Assembly (NCBI RefSeq): GCF_030272615.1
Contig: NC_081407.1
Span: forward strand, 439,175,230 to 439,239,229
Length of the DNA: 64,000 bases
Direction: 5' to 3'
Source: Cryptomeria japonica
Lineage: Eukaryota > Streptophyta > Pinopsida > Cupressales > Cupressaceae
Below the pieces are notes generated by a model, which saw only the letters and a list, made by a program, of their open reading frames with translations, was not told the DNA's origin and ran no database searches. Position 1 is the first letter of the stretch, and each line of letters opens with the position of its first letter. Below are positions 22,883 through 36,059 of the stretch, piece after piece. Made by a program: the position numbers and the translations under genes.

Positions 22883-24155
22883 AAAAATGATCGCAAGTAA
22901 TTATAAGACAACGCTGCAGAAATTTATTTGAGCTTTTTTCTAGTCTTATGGAGAATACTCTGAGTTTTGTAATATTTTCTCAAAATTAATATCAATATAC
23001 AGACTATCAACTTTTGAGCCTAAATTTTCTGTTGTCTTCTGGTCTACTTGCAAATATTTACTGTTTTCAATATGAGTAATCTAGGGTTATTCATTTGAGT
23101 ATGGATTGTAAGGCAATCTTAAATAGAGGCATTTCTTAGCTTTTCTTTCCAGGAGGGAAATTAAATATGCATGAAGCATTTCTATCAGTAAATTCCTTGT
23201 GGGAGATTTTGAATCTGATGAATGTAGTCTAGTTTGATAATGGTAAATTCTTATGTATGTTAGGCATATGTGGGGTTTTATAGAAGCCGAGGTGATGGGA
23301 TGTGTGGAGATATTTGATTGTGGGAGTATTGTTTAAACTTAGATGACTCTGTGGCCTGGATAAGGCACTGGTATCAATTGTAGTTGTCCTTTTACATGTC
23401 TTGTAGGTCAACATTGAAATATGAGTATTAATGCAGTCTTTGACCAAGTATGCATACAAGAAACATCTAGTTCTATTAAGGCACAAGCATCAAAGTTAGA
23501 GGTTATGACAACTAGTGAAAAACATCAAGAACAAAAAGTTTAGTTTCAAGCATTAGGAGTTGTAATAAAAAAGCTTACAAGGATGAGGCATATTCATAAC
23601 TTTTGCAGTCCCACCTTAGATATCAACACTAGAAGCAACTCATATTGGCTGTGTACAGACAAGACAATATGGGAGTTCATTATACCCAGCAACTCGTGGT
23701 GTTGTTGTTCGTGTTGGCTTTGTTGGACCCTGCAATTAAGATTCAATATACATTATTCAATAAGATTAACTGTGCAACATAATGAAATATTGAAAAGTGT
23801 GTTACCTTGTTGAGCTTCACTTGGTTTCGAGAATATTTTAATATTCTCTACTTAACAGGGCCAACCACATGAAGGTGGAAGCTCATTTGGCCCCTGCCCC
23901 CCCTTAACATCACTCTAAATTCCCCGTTAATATCTTATAACATTCATTCATTAATTCTTTCTACCATTAATAAAATATAGAATTCATTCATTAATATCAC
24001 ATAACATTCATTAACACATAACATTGATTAACATTAATTAACATGCAACATTCATCAATATTAATTAACACATATCATCCATAACCATTAATTAGCACAT
24101 AATTACATTCACTAACACATAAAAATCAGTCATTATCAAATAAGTTAGATTACAA
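22883..24155. repeat. Non-coding stretch with ATTCATTAAC-like low-complexity repeats
   Basis: 22883-23900 has no coding signal that I recognise; part of it must be the 3' flank of ORF B and part the resumed CACTA DNA, but I cannot place the boundary. 23938-24130 is AT-rich with irregular repeats of ATTCATTAA, CATTAACA and similar, lying just downstream (minus strand) of the TnpA-like gene. Confidence 0.4.
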
Positions 24156-24984
24156 TCATTTCTTTCTTTGTTTTTTCTTTGAAGCTATGAAAAGACTAAG
24201 TGGAACATCGATGTCTTCATCATTTCCCCCCTCTGCAGATGTTCCACCAACTACTCGTGATCTCAATGTATGCCTAGTCCTATACTGAGGACGAGGACAT
24301 TGAAGTGAAGGGGAATCCTCTGCAATAACAAAGAAATGGGTTAAATTAAAAAAAATAAAAATTATTGTTACAAGTATTTCATTAATTTAGAGAACATAAT
24401 TGTTGTTCTCTTTACTTGATGGGGCCACATCATTTTGTGTAGCCTCAACCTCAACATGCTGAACACCAATTGCAATTATATTTCATTAAAGCAATAAAAG
24501 TGGTCCTCTTTACCTAAGTGGGGAGCATCACGTTCTTGAGGTTGTGTACCCAGATCATGCTCCACTTGCTCACCACCGACTACATGCTCTAAAATATTAA
24601 CAAGAAAGGTTACATTAATTACTACTCTAATTACAAATTAAGATGTTTAATTGTATTAATAGCTAAATAAATAAATTTGAATAGCAAATGAATACCTCCA
24701 CTACTAGGATGCACATCCGGACCTTCATGTGCAGGTGGTGTTTCACAATTAGCAGGCTGCATTCCAATGACATGCACATTGTTATCATTGCTTGCTTATT
24801 TAAAACAAATATAGTCACTTTATGTTGGAACTCAACATAAATTAGATTATTGGTAAAGTATTCAGTTTGAAACAACTTCCATTTAGCATATTTACTTGTG
24901 TGACGGATGCACTTGAATGTTGTGTATGCCCACTCAATTCTCGTAGCCAATTAGCCACAGCTGAATAGCCTTGCTGGTAGGCAA

Positions 24985-26049
24985 TGTTAGGTCCTAGAGA
25001 CAATTGAGAGGGGGGAAGGGGGTGAATCAGTTGTTTAATAAATTCAAACAAACAAAAAACTAATTAACCAACTTAATAATTAATACCGGTAAACTAGTTA
25101 AGTATGCCGGTAGACAGTGTTAATAGTAGATTGCTATACCGATAAGGATTAATGCATGAAACATAAACATAAAGTCATCCACAACACATGACACCAATAT
25201 TTGTACATGGAAACCTTGTAAGGGGAAAAACCACAGTGGGAAACCTTACCCATAATCAGATGATACTACTGTGGATAGTAAGTGTACAAAGAGGGGTCTG
25301 CACATGCAAAAAGGCCAACAACCTAGAGCTCACTTCTCAATCACAAATGGGAGTCACACTGACTACAGTTGGATGGTTAAATCCAATAAGAATGTACTAC
25401 ACAAAATAGCATCTTTATATGTTGGATTCAGTACCGGTGTAATGCTGATATGCTTCTACAAGAACCTAACTTCACTTTCAAATGATGTCTTTGTGTATGC
25501 CTCTGCTTTATCTCGCATATACCTTCACTTAAATCTTTTTTGCATTCCACACTTGATCTTGCAAATAAGATCTTACATTTATACCATACCCTAAGACAAA
25601 TTTTAGTAGGTCAGCTCTACAAGATATTACAATAAAACATTTTACAAATAATATAATATCTGATGCAATAACCGATTAAACATGTCGGCTTAATGCATTT
25701 ACAACAATAATAAATCATCTTCATATTGTGCCATGCTGATCTGGAAAAGATAATCCTGCCGGCGTAACCCTAGATAACCTGGACCTATTTGCCGATAAAA
25801 GAAAATATGCAAATATGAATATACTAATGATTATTACTTCAAAATAAAGTGTCCACATGATGTCTTCGACATTACCAAGTGTCTTCCATGTCATTCCAGG
25901 TATTGGTGAACATTATATCCTACCGGTGAATCATATACCAGTAACTGTTGCATAGATTACTGCTTGCCGGTGAATGTTGCTGGATCTCCAAAGTAGGTGT
26001 ATTCAGTAGGTGTTGACATCAATGAAAAAACCATACCAAAATACCAACA
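24985..26049 (-). repeat. Copia 3' LTR (left copy)
   Basis: It begins TGTTAGGTCC and ends ACCAACA; its partner is 30646-31708. The polypurine tract directly follows on the plus strand (ATCTCCCCCTTTGG), which makes this the 3' LTR of a minus-strand element. Confidence 0.9.
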
Positions 26050-26063
26050 ATCTCCCCCTTTGG
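26050..26063 (-). other. Copia polypurine tract
   Basis: On the minus strand the bases before the LTR are CCAAAGGGGGAGAT, a standard Copia polypurine tract. The same tract with its upstream context occurs at 10101 and 53128. Confidence 0.8.
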
Positions 26064-26434
26064 CATTGATGGCAACACAAGATGGAAAAACCATCATAGT
26101 GCCAAAACAAAAATGCCAAAATAAAAACCAACAATTTTCATTTCTCCCCCTGGGAGTAACAATACCAATATTTCATACCAATTTCTCCTTAAATGTGTTT
26201 TTCAAAATCTCTCCCCTAAAATCTCTTTTTCTTACCAAAAAGATAATGTGTTTTTCCATAGATATCTCTCCCCCTTTGACATGAAATGCCAAAGTCACAA
26301 AAGGTCAAGTTCATACAAAATACCAACCAATTCAATATATCAACTACTCCCCCTTTGAAGTAGCTTCCTCATCAAATACCGGAATAAAGATTTGTCCTTT
26401 TTAATTCTGCAGGTTGATGACAATCATCAATTGT

Positions 26435-29400
26435 CTAAGTCTCTACCGGTGGTGGTATGACTCCGAGCTGATCTCTGAGATACTCAAAAGTTTCCTTAGG
26501 CAAAGGTTTTGTGAAAATATCTGCAAGCTGTTCTTTAGTATTCACATAAACCAGTTTTATATCTTTTTCTTCAACTTTTTCCCTTAGAAAATTCAGTTTG
26601 ATAGAAACATGTTTTATTTTAGAATGTAACACCAAATTTTTAGATATATCAATTGCTACAATGTTATCACAATATTTAGTAATAGGTTCCTTGCATTTGA
26701 CCTTTATGTCTTTCAACATTTGCTTAAGCCAAAGTACCCGTGTATAGTTTGTTGCTGCTGCAACATATTCTGATTCTACTGTTGATAAAGATGTACAACT
26801 TTGTTTCTTACTCAGACAAGAAACTAATCTCTTTCCAAGAAAGAATGCTCCTCCAGTGGTGCTTTTTCTATCATCCACATCTCCTGCCCAATTTGCATCT
26901 GTATATGCACATAGATCAAAATTTTCATCTTTAGGATACCATAATCCAAGATTTGTTGTACCTTGTAAGTACTGGAAAATCCTTTTCACTGCTGATTCAT
27001 GATTTTCCCTAGGATTACTTTGAAATCTAGAAACTATACATACTGCATTCATAATATCAGGTCTGGTTTGTGTTAAATACAGTAAACCTCCTATCATAGA
27101 TTTGTATCTAGTTGGATTAACAGGTGTAGATTCATCCCTTTGAGATAATTTGTCATTTGTAGTCATAGGTGTGCTTACCAGTTTAGAGTTCTCCATCCCA
27201 AATTTCTTTAGTAGTTCTTTCAAGTACTTAGATTGACTGAAAAATCTACCTTTATCAGTCTGTAAGATTTGCAATCCTAAAAATAATTTTATTTCTCCAA
27301 TCATAGACATTTCAAATTCTTGCTGCATTTCAAGAGAAATTTTTTTGCATAATCCATCTTCTCCTCCAAAGATTATATCATCAACAAATACTTCAATAAT
27401 CAAGATGTCATCATTAGTTACTTTGTAATATAAATTGCTATTTGCATTTCCTTTAGTAAAATCAATCTTTAAAAGATACTTATCCAATCTTGCATACCAA
27501 GCTCTTGGGGCTTGTTTCAATCCATACAGAGCTTTTCTTAATCTGCAAACCATATTATTGTCATCTGTCAAAGAAAATCCATCAGGTTGTTCAATATAAA
27601 CTTCCTTTTCAAGATCTCCATTCAGAAATGCACATTTAATATCCATTTGATAAACTTTGTAATCCTTGTGAGCTGCAAAAGCCAACAATAATCTAACTGC
27701 CTCAATTCTGGCTATCGGTGCAAAGGTTTCATTGTAATCAACTCCTTCTTTCTGAGAATATCCCTTACACACTAGTCTTGCTTTATTTCTGACAATGTTA
27801 CCATCTTCATTAAGTTTGTTTCTAAATACCCATTTGGTTCCAATTACATTTTTATCTTTAGGCTAGGGAACTAATGTCCAAGTATTATTTTTCTCAAATT
27901 GTCCTAATTCTTCTTCCATAGCTTTAATCCAAAATTTATCTTCACATGCCTCATTGATAGATAATGGTTCAATTTGAGAAATAAGACATACCTCCTCGTT
28001 TGCCAATCTTCCTCTTGTCATAACTCCTTTAAATTTGCTTCCAATTATCTGATCTTTAGAATGATTTAGTCTTACATACCTGGGTGTCTTAGTCTGTTGT
28101 TGTTCTTCAATTACTGTGGAATCCTCTGATGATACCGGAGTAACTGGATCATCATTCTATACCGGTGGATTCATTGTAGGTTCATTTGTCATAATTCTAT
28201 TTCCGGTTCAGAGTCTATATATCTTGAAGTTCCTCTGAATTGTTCATCAATCTTTACATTTGTACTCTCAACAATTTTCTGTAGTCTTTTATTAAAACAT
28301 CTATATGCCTTGCTTTTAGATGAATAACCAAGAAATATTCCTTCATCACTTCTAGGATCAAATTTGCCAATATACTCATCTCTTCTAATATAACATTTAC
28401 TTCCAAAAATTCTAAAATACTTAAGAGTAGAAATATTACCAAACCATAGTTCATGAGGGGTCTTACCGGTTTCACCTTTGATGTGAAATTTGTTGAATGT
28501 ATAGATAGCAATGCTTACTGCCTCTCTCCAGTATACATGTGGTAGATTTGCTTCTGATAACATACTTCTTGCTGCATCCAAGATAGTTCTATTTTTCCTT
28601 TCAACAACTCCATTTTGCTGTGGTGTCCGAGGTGCTGATAACTGTCTTTTGATTCCATTCACTTCACAGAATGTATTAAAATCTTTAGATGTGAATTCTC
28701 CTCCTTGATCTGATCTTAAACATTTGATTTTCTTACCGGTCTCATTTTCAACCATTGCTTTGAATAGTTTGAACTTCCCAAGTGCTTCTGATTTTTCTCT
28801 GAGAAAAGTAACCCAACACATTCTAGAGTAATCATCAATAATTAGCATGAAATATCTATCACCTTGTAAGCTTTTCGTTCTAGCTGGACCACATAAATCA
28901 GTGTGATTTAAATCAAGAGCATTATTGGATTTTTCTGGAATACTTCTAAAACTAGCTCTAACTTGTTTTCCAAATTGACAATCCTTGCAAATTGTATTTT
29001 GAGGTTTCACAATTTTAGGTAGATCTCTAATTGCCTTAGAAGTACTGATTTTTACCATGCAATCAAAATTTACATGACATAGTCTTTTATGCCATAACCA
29101 AATTTCATCTATATGTGCAATTAAGCATGCCTTTTCACTATTATTCAATTGAAAGATATTACCTCTAGTCAGATTACCGGTTGCAATTTCCAAACCAGTT
29201 CTATTCATGATTTTGCATTTTCCATTTTTAAATTGTAACTGAAAATCTTTCTCAACTAATTGACCAACATTTAAAAGATTATGCTTTAATCCTTCAACAT
29301 AGTAGATATTGTCAGTGTTATGTTTACCATCAAGAGATATTGAACCCTTACCTTTGATTGAACAGGCTTTGTCATCTCCAAATCTTACTAAACCTCCATT

Positions 29401-30588
29401 GTATTCTCGAAAGTTCAAGAATTTACCTTTGTCTCCAGTCATATGATGTGAGCATCCTGAGTCAATAATCCATTCATCCTTTGATTCAAATTTAGCTGCT
29501 AGGGCTTGTTCTATTGGTTGAACAGTAGGTGCCAGTTGATCTTCTATTATAGCAACAAAAACCAATCCATTGTCTGTTGGATCCTCATCAGAATCACCGG
29601 TCACACCTTCATCAACAATGTAACAAGATTTATCTTTGTTTTTCTTAAATTTGTATCTCTGATATTCAGGATTAGGCTTGTATATTTTTCTAGCTTCTTC
29701 TCTTAGTCTAGCATGTCTATCAGGGCATCTTGAAGCCATATGACCAATCTTATTGCAGTTAAAACATTTAAAGGGTGCTTTACCTTCATACTTACTTCCA
29801 ATTGGACCTTTTGGCATTTTTCTTGCAAATAGTGCTTCAAGTTCTTCAAGTTCTTCATTCTCCTTTCTGGTTTCTTCAAGTTCTCTTGCATAAAAGGCTC
29901 TCTAGTCTGATTTGTCAAATGATGGAGCAGATGATGTTGATGCTTTAAAGGCCAAATCAGTCTTTTTAGTAGCAACAAGACCAAATTCCTCAATTTCAAA
30001 AGCTGAAAGTTTTCCAATCAATGTATCCCTAGTTACTGATGTATTAGGCATTGTTCTCAACTCATTTATAGCAGTAACCTTCATTTTATATGCCGATGGC
30101 AAACCTCTTAAGATTTTTGAAACAATCTCATCCTCACTCAAGGTTCCTCCACAACATTTGATACCCAAAACAATTTCATTTACTCTTTCCATAAAAGCAA
30201 AAATCCTTTCATCTTCTTCCATTTTCAGATGTTCATACCTGACTCGGAAGCTTTCAAGCTTTGCAATTTTGACTGTGGAATCTCCTTCATTAAGTGTTTC
30301 CAAATGATCCCAAATAGCTTTAGCAGTAGACCTATCTGATTATCCCATGATTTGTTGATCTTATAATGTGCTCAGGAGTGCTTCTCTTGCTTTGCAATCA
30401 TTTTCTTCATCTTTGGCTAGGGTAGTTGGAGTAGTCTGACCAGCTACATCAGTAGTATAACCATTCTTAGTAACTTCCCAGATGTCTTTACCGATGCAAT
30501 TCAGATGTGTCTCTATTCTAATCTTCCATATCCCATAGTTGGTTCCATCAAGTTTAGGATTGTCCTTCCTGAAATAATTAGTAGACAT
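26435..30588 (-). pseudogene. Copia gag-pol polyprotein, with stops and one frameshift
   Basis: It starts with Met at 30588 (MSTNYFRKDNPKLDG). In order on the minus strand: Gag helices (30300-29930), knuckle CFNCNKIGHMASRC (about 29755), protease IDSGCSHHMTGD (about 29450), GAG-pre-integrase WLWHKRLCHVNFD (about 29090), and integrase with Asp in LNHTDLCGP (about 28915), Asp in LRSDQGGEF (about 28700) and Glu in VVERKNRT (about 28590). Reverse transcriptase begins about 27960, with [13 protein letters not shown] (about 27645) and the FVDD active-site box (about 27385). RNase H has YTDANWAGD (about 26905) and [11 protein letters not shown] (about 26765). Stops occur near 30361, 30345, 29902, 28155 and 27865, with a frameshift near 28190. 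Domain order integrase before reverse transcriptase is diagnostic of Copia. Not functional as it stands. Confidence 0.92.
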
Positions 30589-30627
30589 TGGATCTCTTCA
30601 AGTTGTTAAACTTTTGCAAAAAGAGGA

Positions 30628-30645
30628 CTAAGCTCTGATTCCAAT
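30628..30645 (-). other. Copia primer-binding site (tRNA-Met type)
   Basis: On the minus strand, directly after the 5' LTR, the sequence is ATTGGAATCAGAGCTTAG. The core TGGAATCAGAGCTT differs at one base from the usual plant initiator tRNA-Met site TGGTATCAGAGC. Confidence 0.85.
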
Positions 30646-31708
30646 TGTTAGGTCCCAGAGACAACTGAGAGGGGGGGGGGGTGAATCAGTTGTCTAATAA
30701 ATTCAAACAAACAAAAAACTAATTAACCAACTTAATAATTAATACCGGTAAACTAGTTAAGTATGCCGATAGACAGTGTTAACAGTAGATTGCTATACTG
30801 GTAAGGATTAATGCATGAAACATAAACATAAAGTCATACACAACACATGACACCAATATTTGTACGTGGAAACCCTGTAAGGGGAAAAACCACGGTGGGA
30901 AACCTTACTCACAATCAGATGATACTATTGCAGATAGTAAGTGTACAAAGAGGGGTCTGCACATGCAGAAAGGCCAACAGCCTAGAGCTCATTGCTCAAT
31001 CACAAATGGGAGTCACACTGACTACAATTGGATGGTTAAATCCAATAAGAATGTACTGCAAAAAATAGCATCTTTATATGCTGGATTCAGTACTGGTGTA
31101 ATGCTGATATGCTTCTACAAGAACCTAACTTAACTTTCAAATGATGTCTTCATGTATGCCTCTGCTTTATCTCGCATATACCTTCACTTAAATCTTTTTT
31201 GCATTCCACACTTGATCTTGCAAATAAGATCTTACATTTATACCATACCTTAAGACCAATTTTAGTAGGTCGGCTCCACAAGATATTACAATAAAACATT
31301 TTACAAATAATATAATATCTGATGCAATAACTGATTAAACATGTCGGCTTAATGCATTTACAACAACAATAAATCATCTTTATAGTGTGCCATGCTATTC
31401 TGGAAAAGATAATCCTGCCGGTGTAACCCTAGATAACCTAGACCTATTTGCCGGTAAAAGCAAATATGAAAATATGAATATACTAATGATTATTACTTCA
31501 AAATAAAGTGTCCACATGATGTCTTTGACATTACCAAGTGTCTTCCATGTCATTCCAGGTACTGGTGAACATTATATCCTACTGGTGAATCATATACCAG
31601 TAACTGTTGCACAGATAACTGCTTGTCGGTGAATGTTGTTGGATCTCCAAAGTAGGTGTATTCAGTAGGTGTTGACATCAATGACAAAACCATACCAAAA
31701 TACCAACA
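30646..31708 (-). repeat. Copia 5' LTR (right copy)
   Basis: Starts TGTTAGGTCCCAGAG, ends ATACCAACA. It is the partner of 24985-26049 and would carry the promoter of the minus-strand transcript. Confidence 0.9.
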
Positions 31709-34196
31709 AGAAATTCTCTTGTCATCTTCTGTGGGCACTCTATTGAATTCAGAGCTCTGCATTTTTGCTTCATACCGTGAATTTTGCTTGCATTGTTTGA
31801 TAAAAAAAAATGTTTGCAATTTATTAATATTTTGAGACAATATGGGAGTTTACATGAGATACTTACAATTCGTGCAACAAGTTTCATGTAACCACCAGAG
31901 CCAAGTTTGTGTTGCCTGTGCTTTTCTTGCCTTGCCTTGGTTGCCTTTGACGTGTCACTCAGTCTATAAAAAGTTTGAAATATGTTAGATTATATAAATA
32001 TAAAGAGTAATTAATTAGTACATAATTACATTCTTAATAGTATCCCGTACCTTCTTCTGGCATCTACTGGTGTATTTCCTTTTTTCCTTTCAATTCTCTC
32101 CTTGGCATCCAAAATCAGGTCCTTCCACTCCCTCTTTGGAATCATGGGGGGATGCTCATACTTTAGGTTCCTCTCCAAATGGGTCCTATATTGGTCCCTC
32201 ACATACTTTAGATATGTGCCAGCTTTTTCAAGGAGCTTGGTTTTGTCAAAGGTATCATTTCCAAACCACTAAACCATTTGGTTTGTCAATTCATCTTTTA
32301 ACCTTTTTTCTTGGTCATTCCACCTTTTAAAGCAAAAACAAACCTGTTAGATTCAAAAATGAACTAAAGCTACATTTATTACACTTCAAGAAATGGATCA
32401 AAGGAAAAGTATTCTAGCAATGATATGAAATCAAAAGTGGATAAGGTTTAGTTCACGTATGATGTACCACCTTTTACGTATGGTGGGCCCAAATATCTAT
32501 AATGCAATGTCACTAAGATGTTTATAGAAAATATCATTGCTTGCAAAAAATTCATGGGATCATTAGTCCAAAACGAGTGATCATAAAGTAAATTACAATT
32601 AGAGTATATATAATAATAATTTTAAAGTACCTGAAACCTTTTGTATCTTTAAGGGAAGCATTTCTTCATCGCTCACCATGAATGTGGCCTACAATGTTCC
32701 TGTACTAGCAATACGAGAAGATCTAGGAAACGATGCTATGTTATCAGCAGTAGTCGCCTGTGGCACATCCTCATGTACATCTCCTTCTACAAAAAATGAA
32801 TCCACTATGAAATGGCATTAGAATTCAAGAAATAATGCTTGAAGGGAAATAAACACATGACAGAAGATAGAGCAAAAGAGGGATCTACCAATAGTGGGCG
32901 GGCCAATATGATGTGCACTAGAGGATGCTTGCATGCTACGTGTTGCCAACATTGCAGTCGGCAATACAGGTGAGGGTGACCTCTAATTACACGGCGTCGG
33001 CATTTGCATAGTAACATTGAGAACACCTAAAGAATAATGCATTAAATATATCAAACATTAAATATATGAAAAGTGCAAGAATTGTAAACAAGGATGAACC
33101 TTTATTTTGAAAATTGACTATATCAAGTATGATGTGTTTTGGGTACTCAGAGTGAGAAGCCAAGCAAGTGATAATACAAGAAAATCGTCATCACCTGATC
33201 CTGCAACACCCTAATCGTAGGAACAACTTTCATGAGGGCGGATAAATTGTTGTAAAAATAATATGTACATATTTTAGTTAATGACATAAAAAGCGAATAA
33301 AATATAAACCATTATTGAACTTTTGTTATAATTAAAGCTTTCATTACTGCTTACTTGCAAGTTTTCTACTATCTTATACAATAATTCCACCCTCTGTTGT
33401 ATCTCATCAGTGGTAGGATGCACGACTGCCAAAGCAATAATCTCTTTTCTAATTTTTAAGAGGCATTTTAAAGAATTTCACAAGGTTTGTGGGATCTTCA
33501 GGGTCATCATTTCTTAACCCTAATGATTCCACATCCATAGAAAGGTGCTTAGGTACTGCAACTCCCTTTCCCTTTCCTCGAACATCCGTCTATGTCAAGA
33601 ATATCATTAACAATTACAAAATTAGTATAAATCACTAAAAAAAAGAACATAATAATGTAACAGTTTGCTTCTACCTAATTTGTACAATTACAATGAGGTT
33701 TACCTGCTCGGTAGAAGTGTCGCAAGGTACATCTCTGTCTGCGATATGTGATGGATCCATGTCGGCCTATGACAAAGAAAAAATAAAAAAAACGTTAGCG
33801 AAATTACATCATACACAACATGAACAACATGAACTTTGTAGACAAAAAGAGTATTAAATATTAAAAAGATGTTGTCATCAAAATCATTGTAAATTTTTTA
33901 ATTCCTTACCTTTACTTTATGTAGACAATGCAGGATCCTCAACTAAATGGTCACATAAATAGTCACATAGCTAATAAACAATCCAATTTCCATAAATAAA
34001 CACAGTTTAAAAATTGTCACATAACTAGTCACACTCCCTATCTCCATCTCCATATTAAAAGATGCATCATGAATTAATTATGTAATGGCATTAGAATTCA
34101 AAATAGAATGAATTAATTATGTAAAAAAAATTCTATCAAGAAGTCAATATTAAATAGATAATATACTAATCGCATTCCTCATACATTTCATTCTTC

Positions 34197-34217
34197 ATCA
34201 TCATGAACATCAAGGTC

Positions 34218-34303
<86 letters not shown>

Positions 34304-34450
34304 TATCATCATCATCATCGTCGTCGTCATCGTCATCATCGTTGTCATCATCATCATCATCAACAACGTCTTTGCCATCATCATCACCATCATCACCATC
34401 ACCGTCATCATCATCTTCATCATCATCATCATCATCTTCTTCTTCTTCTT
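34197..34450. repeat. (TCA)n microsatellite encoding a poly-Asp tail
   Basis: A long TCA/ATC trinucleotide run with occasional variants. On the minus strand it lies in frame at the C-terminus of the transposase gene and reads as GAT/GAC codons, giving a tail of about 80 residues that is almost all Asp before the stop at 34188. Confidence 0.9.
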
Positions 34451-34908
34451 CTTCTTGTTCTTCTTCATCATCATTGTGAAACTGTCGATTGTGATAATCA
34501 TCCACTTCATCTTCTACTTCTTTGGTATCTTCTTCTTCCATCACATTATACTTTATCGACCTTCCTCTTGGATCATGTCTAACAACAAATGACCAACCCG
34601 GTTTATGTGGAACCTCTGAGTAAAATACTTGCTCACATTGGCTTGGAAGAACACAGGGCTCATCCCCAACTAGTTCAAATGACCTTGTATTTAGCATTAT
34701 AAAACCATTATCATTTTCAATAACAGTTCTATCAGGATCATTTTTATTCAATCGTAGCTTGTACCATTTGATGACGAACAAAACTAATTTGAAGGAATTA
34801 AAGTCACACTCAAGTATATCATCCAAAATGCCATAGTATCGATTTTGAGACTGTTGAGGATGAATGTCATTTCTCGATGAAATATTTGTCACCTCAAAGA
34901 CTAAAATG

Positions 34909-36059
34909 TGTTAGGCCCAATATGGAAAGCTAATGTACTAAGAGGGGAGGGGTGAATCAGTACTCCAAAACTTTTCTTGAATAATAACTTTACTGTTATG
35001 CATAAACAGAATAGTGCAGTAACATAAAATAAAGTTAAAACAAATAGATAACAATCATACATGATTCACTCCATAACACATATATTTTGGTTACGCAGAA
35101 ACTCTTGGTTAGAGAGAAAAACTGCGGTGGGGATGGCACCCACAACTTCACTACTGCAATAATAAAGAGTGCTCGGTTAGAGCTACATTTTAGCTATTTC
35201 TGATAGCTTACCTTGTTAGGAGTAACAAGATCTGTTAGATCTACCTTGCTAAAGGATTTTACAACATTTATTCTGAATGCTGTACATGGTTAGAGGCTTT
35301 ACAATTTATAGACTTGATTAGAGTCTTTTACCCTGTTAAAGGTTTCTCTTACAATTTCACAATATTACAATAAAATCATTACAAATATCTGCAACTTTAC
35401 ATCTGAAATGTTATAGTAGATTCTATGTACTCAGAATAGATTACCTTGCTTATAGCATACCTCGGTAACCCATATAGTAACTCGGTAAACCCTTTTGTTT
35501 ACTCTGTTCTTTGACTGTTCTCTGAAAACTTTCTCGGTGACCTCTGTGTCTTTGTAACAGTCTTCTTACATGCATACATACACCCTTAACTCATGCTATA
35601 TAAATAGATCTCTTAAGATGGTGATCTACTTCATTGCTTCAATCTTACAAACAAGATTCCTCGAATGAATAACTATACAAAATATTTCATTGGCTAGATT
35701 GATCTCAAAATCATACACAATCTTCTAGTGCAATTTCCAATGTAATAATGGTTAGATGTGCATCGATCTTGTAACACATTTTCATATGCATGTCCAGGTT
35801 CAATGTATCTGGTAACACGTTTCACTCGGTGTATGTCAACTCGGTGTGTCATCTTTACTGCGCGGTAGACATAAAAAGATACTCGGTAGACAACTCGGTG
35901 TATATTGCATTCTGTGACTTCTTTCCTTTGTAACTGACTAGACTGTGCGTACCGACTTCTCTGTGTATACCGATTGCATGATTCGGTAGCGTTAACCGAC
36001 TAGAGTATATAGTATGACTTTGAATATAAAAACTAATGGCAACTTGATAAGTAGTAACA
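34909..36059. mobile_element. Solo LTR, Copia type
   Basis: 1,151 bp, starting TGTTAGGCCC and ending GTAACA, with no internal region on either side. The flanking bases aaatg (34904-34908) and caatg (36060-36064) match at four of five positions. Its start and the G-rich GGGGAGGGGTGAATCAG segment resemble the Copia LTRs at 24985 and 51992, so it is the same broad group. It cuts the DUF4216-like exon of the TNP2 gene: CCNGHKFRIKKLDDTKKTYD lies to the right and YYGILDDILECDF to the left. Solo LTRs arise by recombination between the two LTRs of an inserted element. Confidence 0.75.

Larger units (their letters stand above)
24985..31708 (-). mobile_element. Copia LTR retrotransposon, nearly full length, decayed
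   Basis: LTRs 24985-26049 (1,065 bp) and 30646-31708 (1,063 bp) start TGTTAG and end CCAACA. The polypurine tract lies at 26050-26062 and a primer site matching initiator tRNA-Met at 30628-30645. The minus-strand polyprotein has Gag, zinc knuckle, protease, integrase, reverse transcriptase and RNase H in Copia order. The LTRs differ at about 54 positions by hand count (5%). The flanks ggcaa (24980-24984) and agaaa (31709-31713) agree at only three of five positions, but treating them as the 5-bp duplication restores the frame of the TnpA-like gene, so I accept them as a worn target duplication. Confidence 0.92.
24156..33760 (-). pseudogene. CACTA second gene, TnpA-like (Transposase_24 type), split by Copia
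   Basis: A spliced gene read on the minus strand. It starts at the ATG at 33760 (MDPSHIADRDVPCDTSTEQ, then a GTAAAC donor) and ends at a stop at 24156-24158 after a basic tail (ASKKKQRKK). Probable exons: 33704-33760, about 33357-33592, about 33195-33250, 32887-33027, about 32635-32800, 32051-32336, about 31866-31972, about 31709-31800 joined to 24895-24984 across the Copia element, then four short exons to 24156. The core in 32336-31709 has LKDELTNQMV, HRQHKLGSGGYMKLVARI and NRVPTEDDKRI, typical of the plant En/Spm-family Transposase_24 domain. In CACTA systems this protein binds subterminal repeats and helps the TNP2 transposase. In-frame stops (for example near 32275 and 32965) and a probable frameshift near 33480 mark decay. 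Confidence 0.7.

Noticed and set aside
34166-34592. Open frames rich in Met or Ile on both strands
   Set aside because: They are the other reading frames of the (TCA)n microsatellite.
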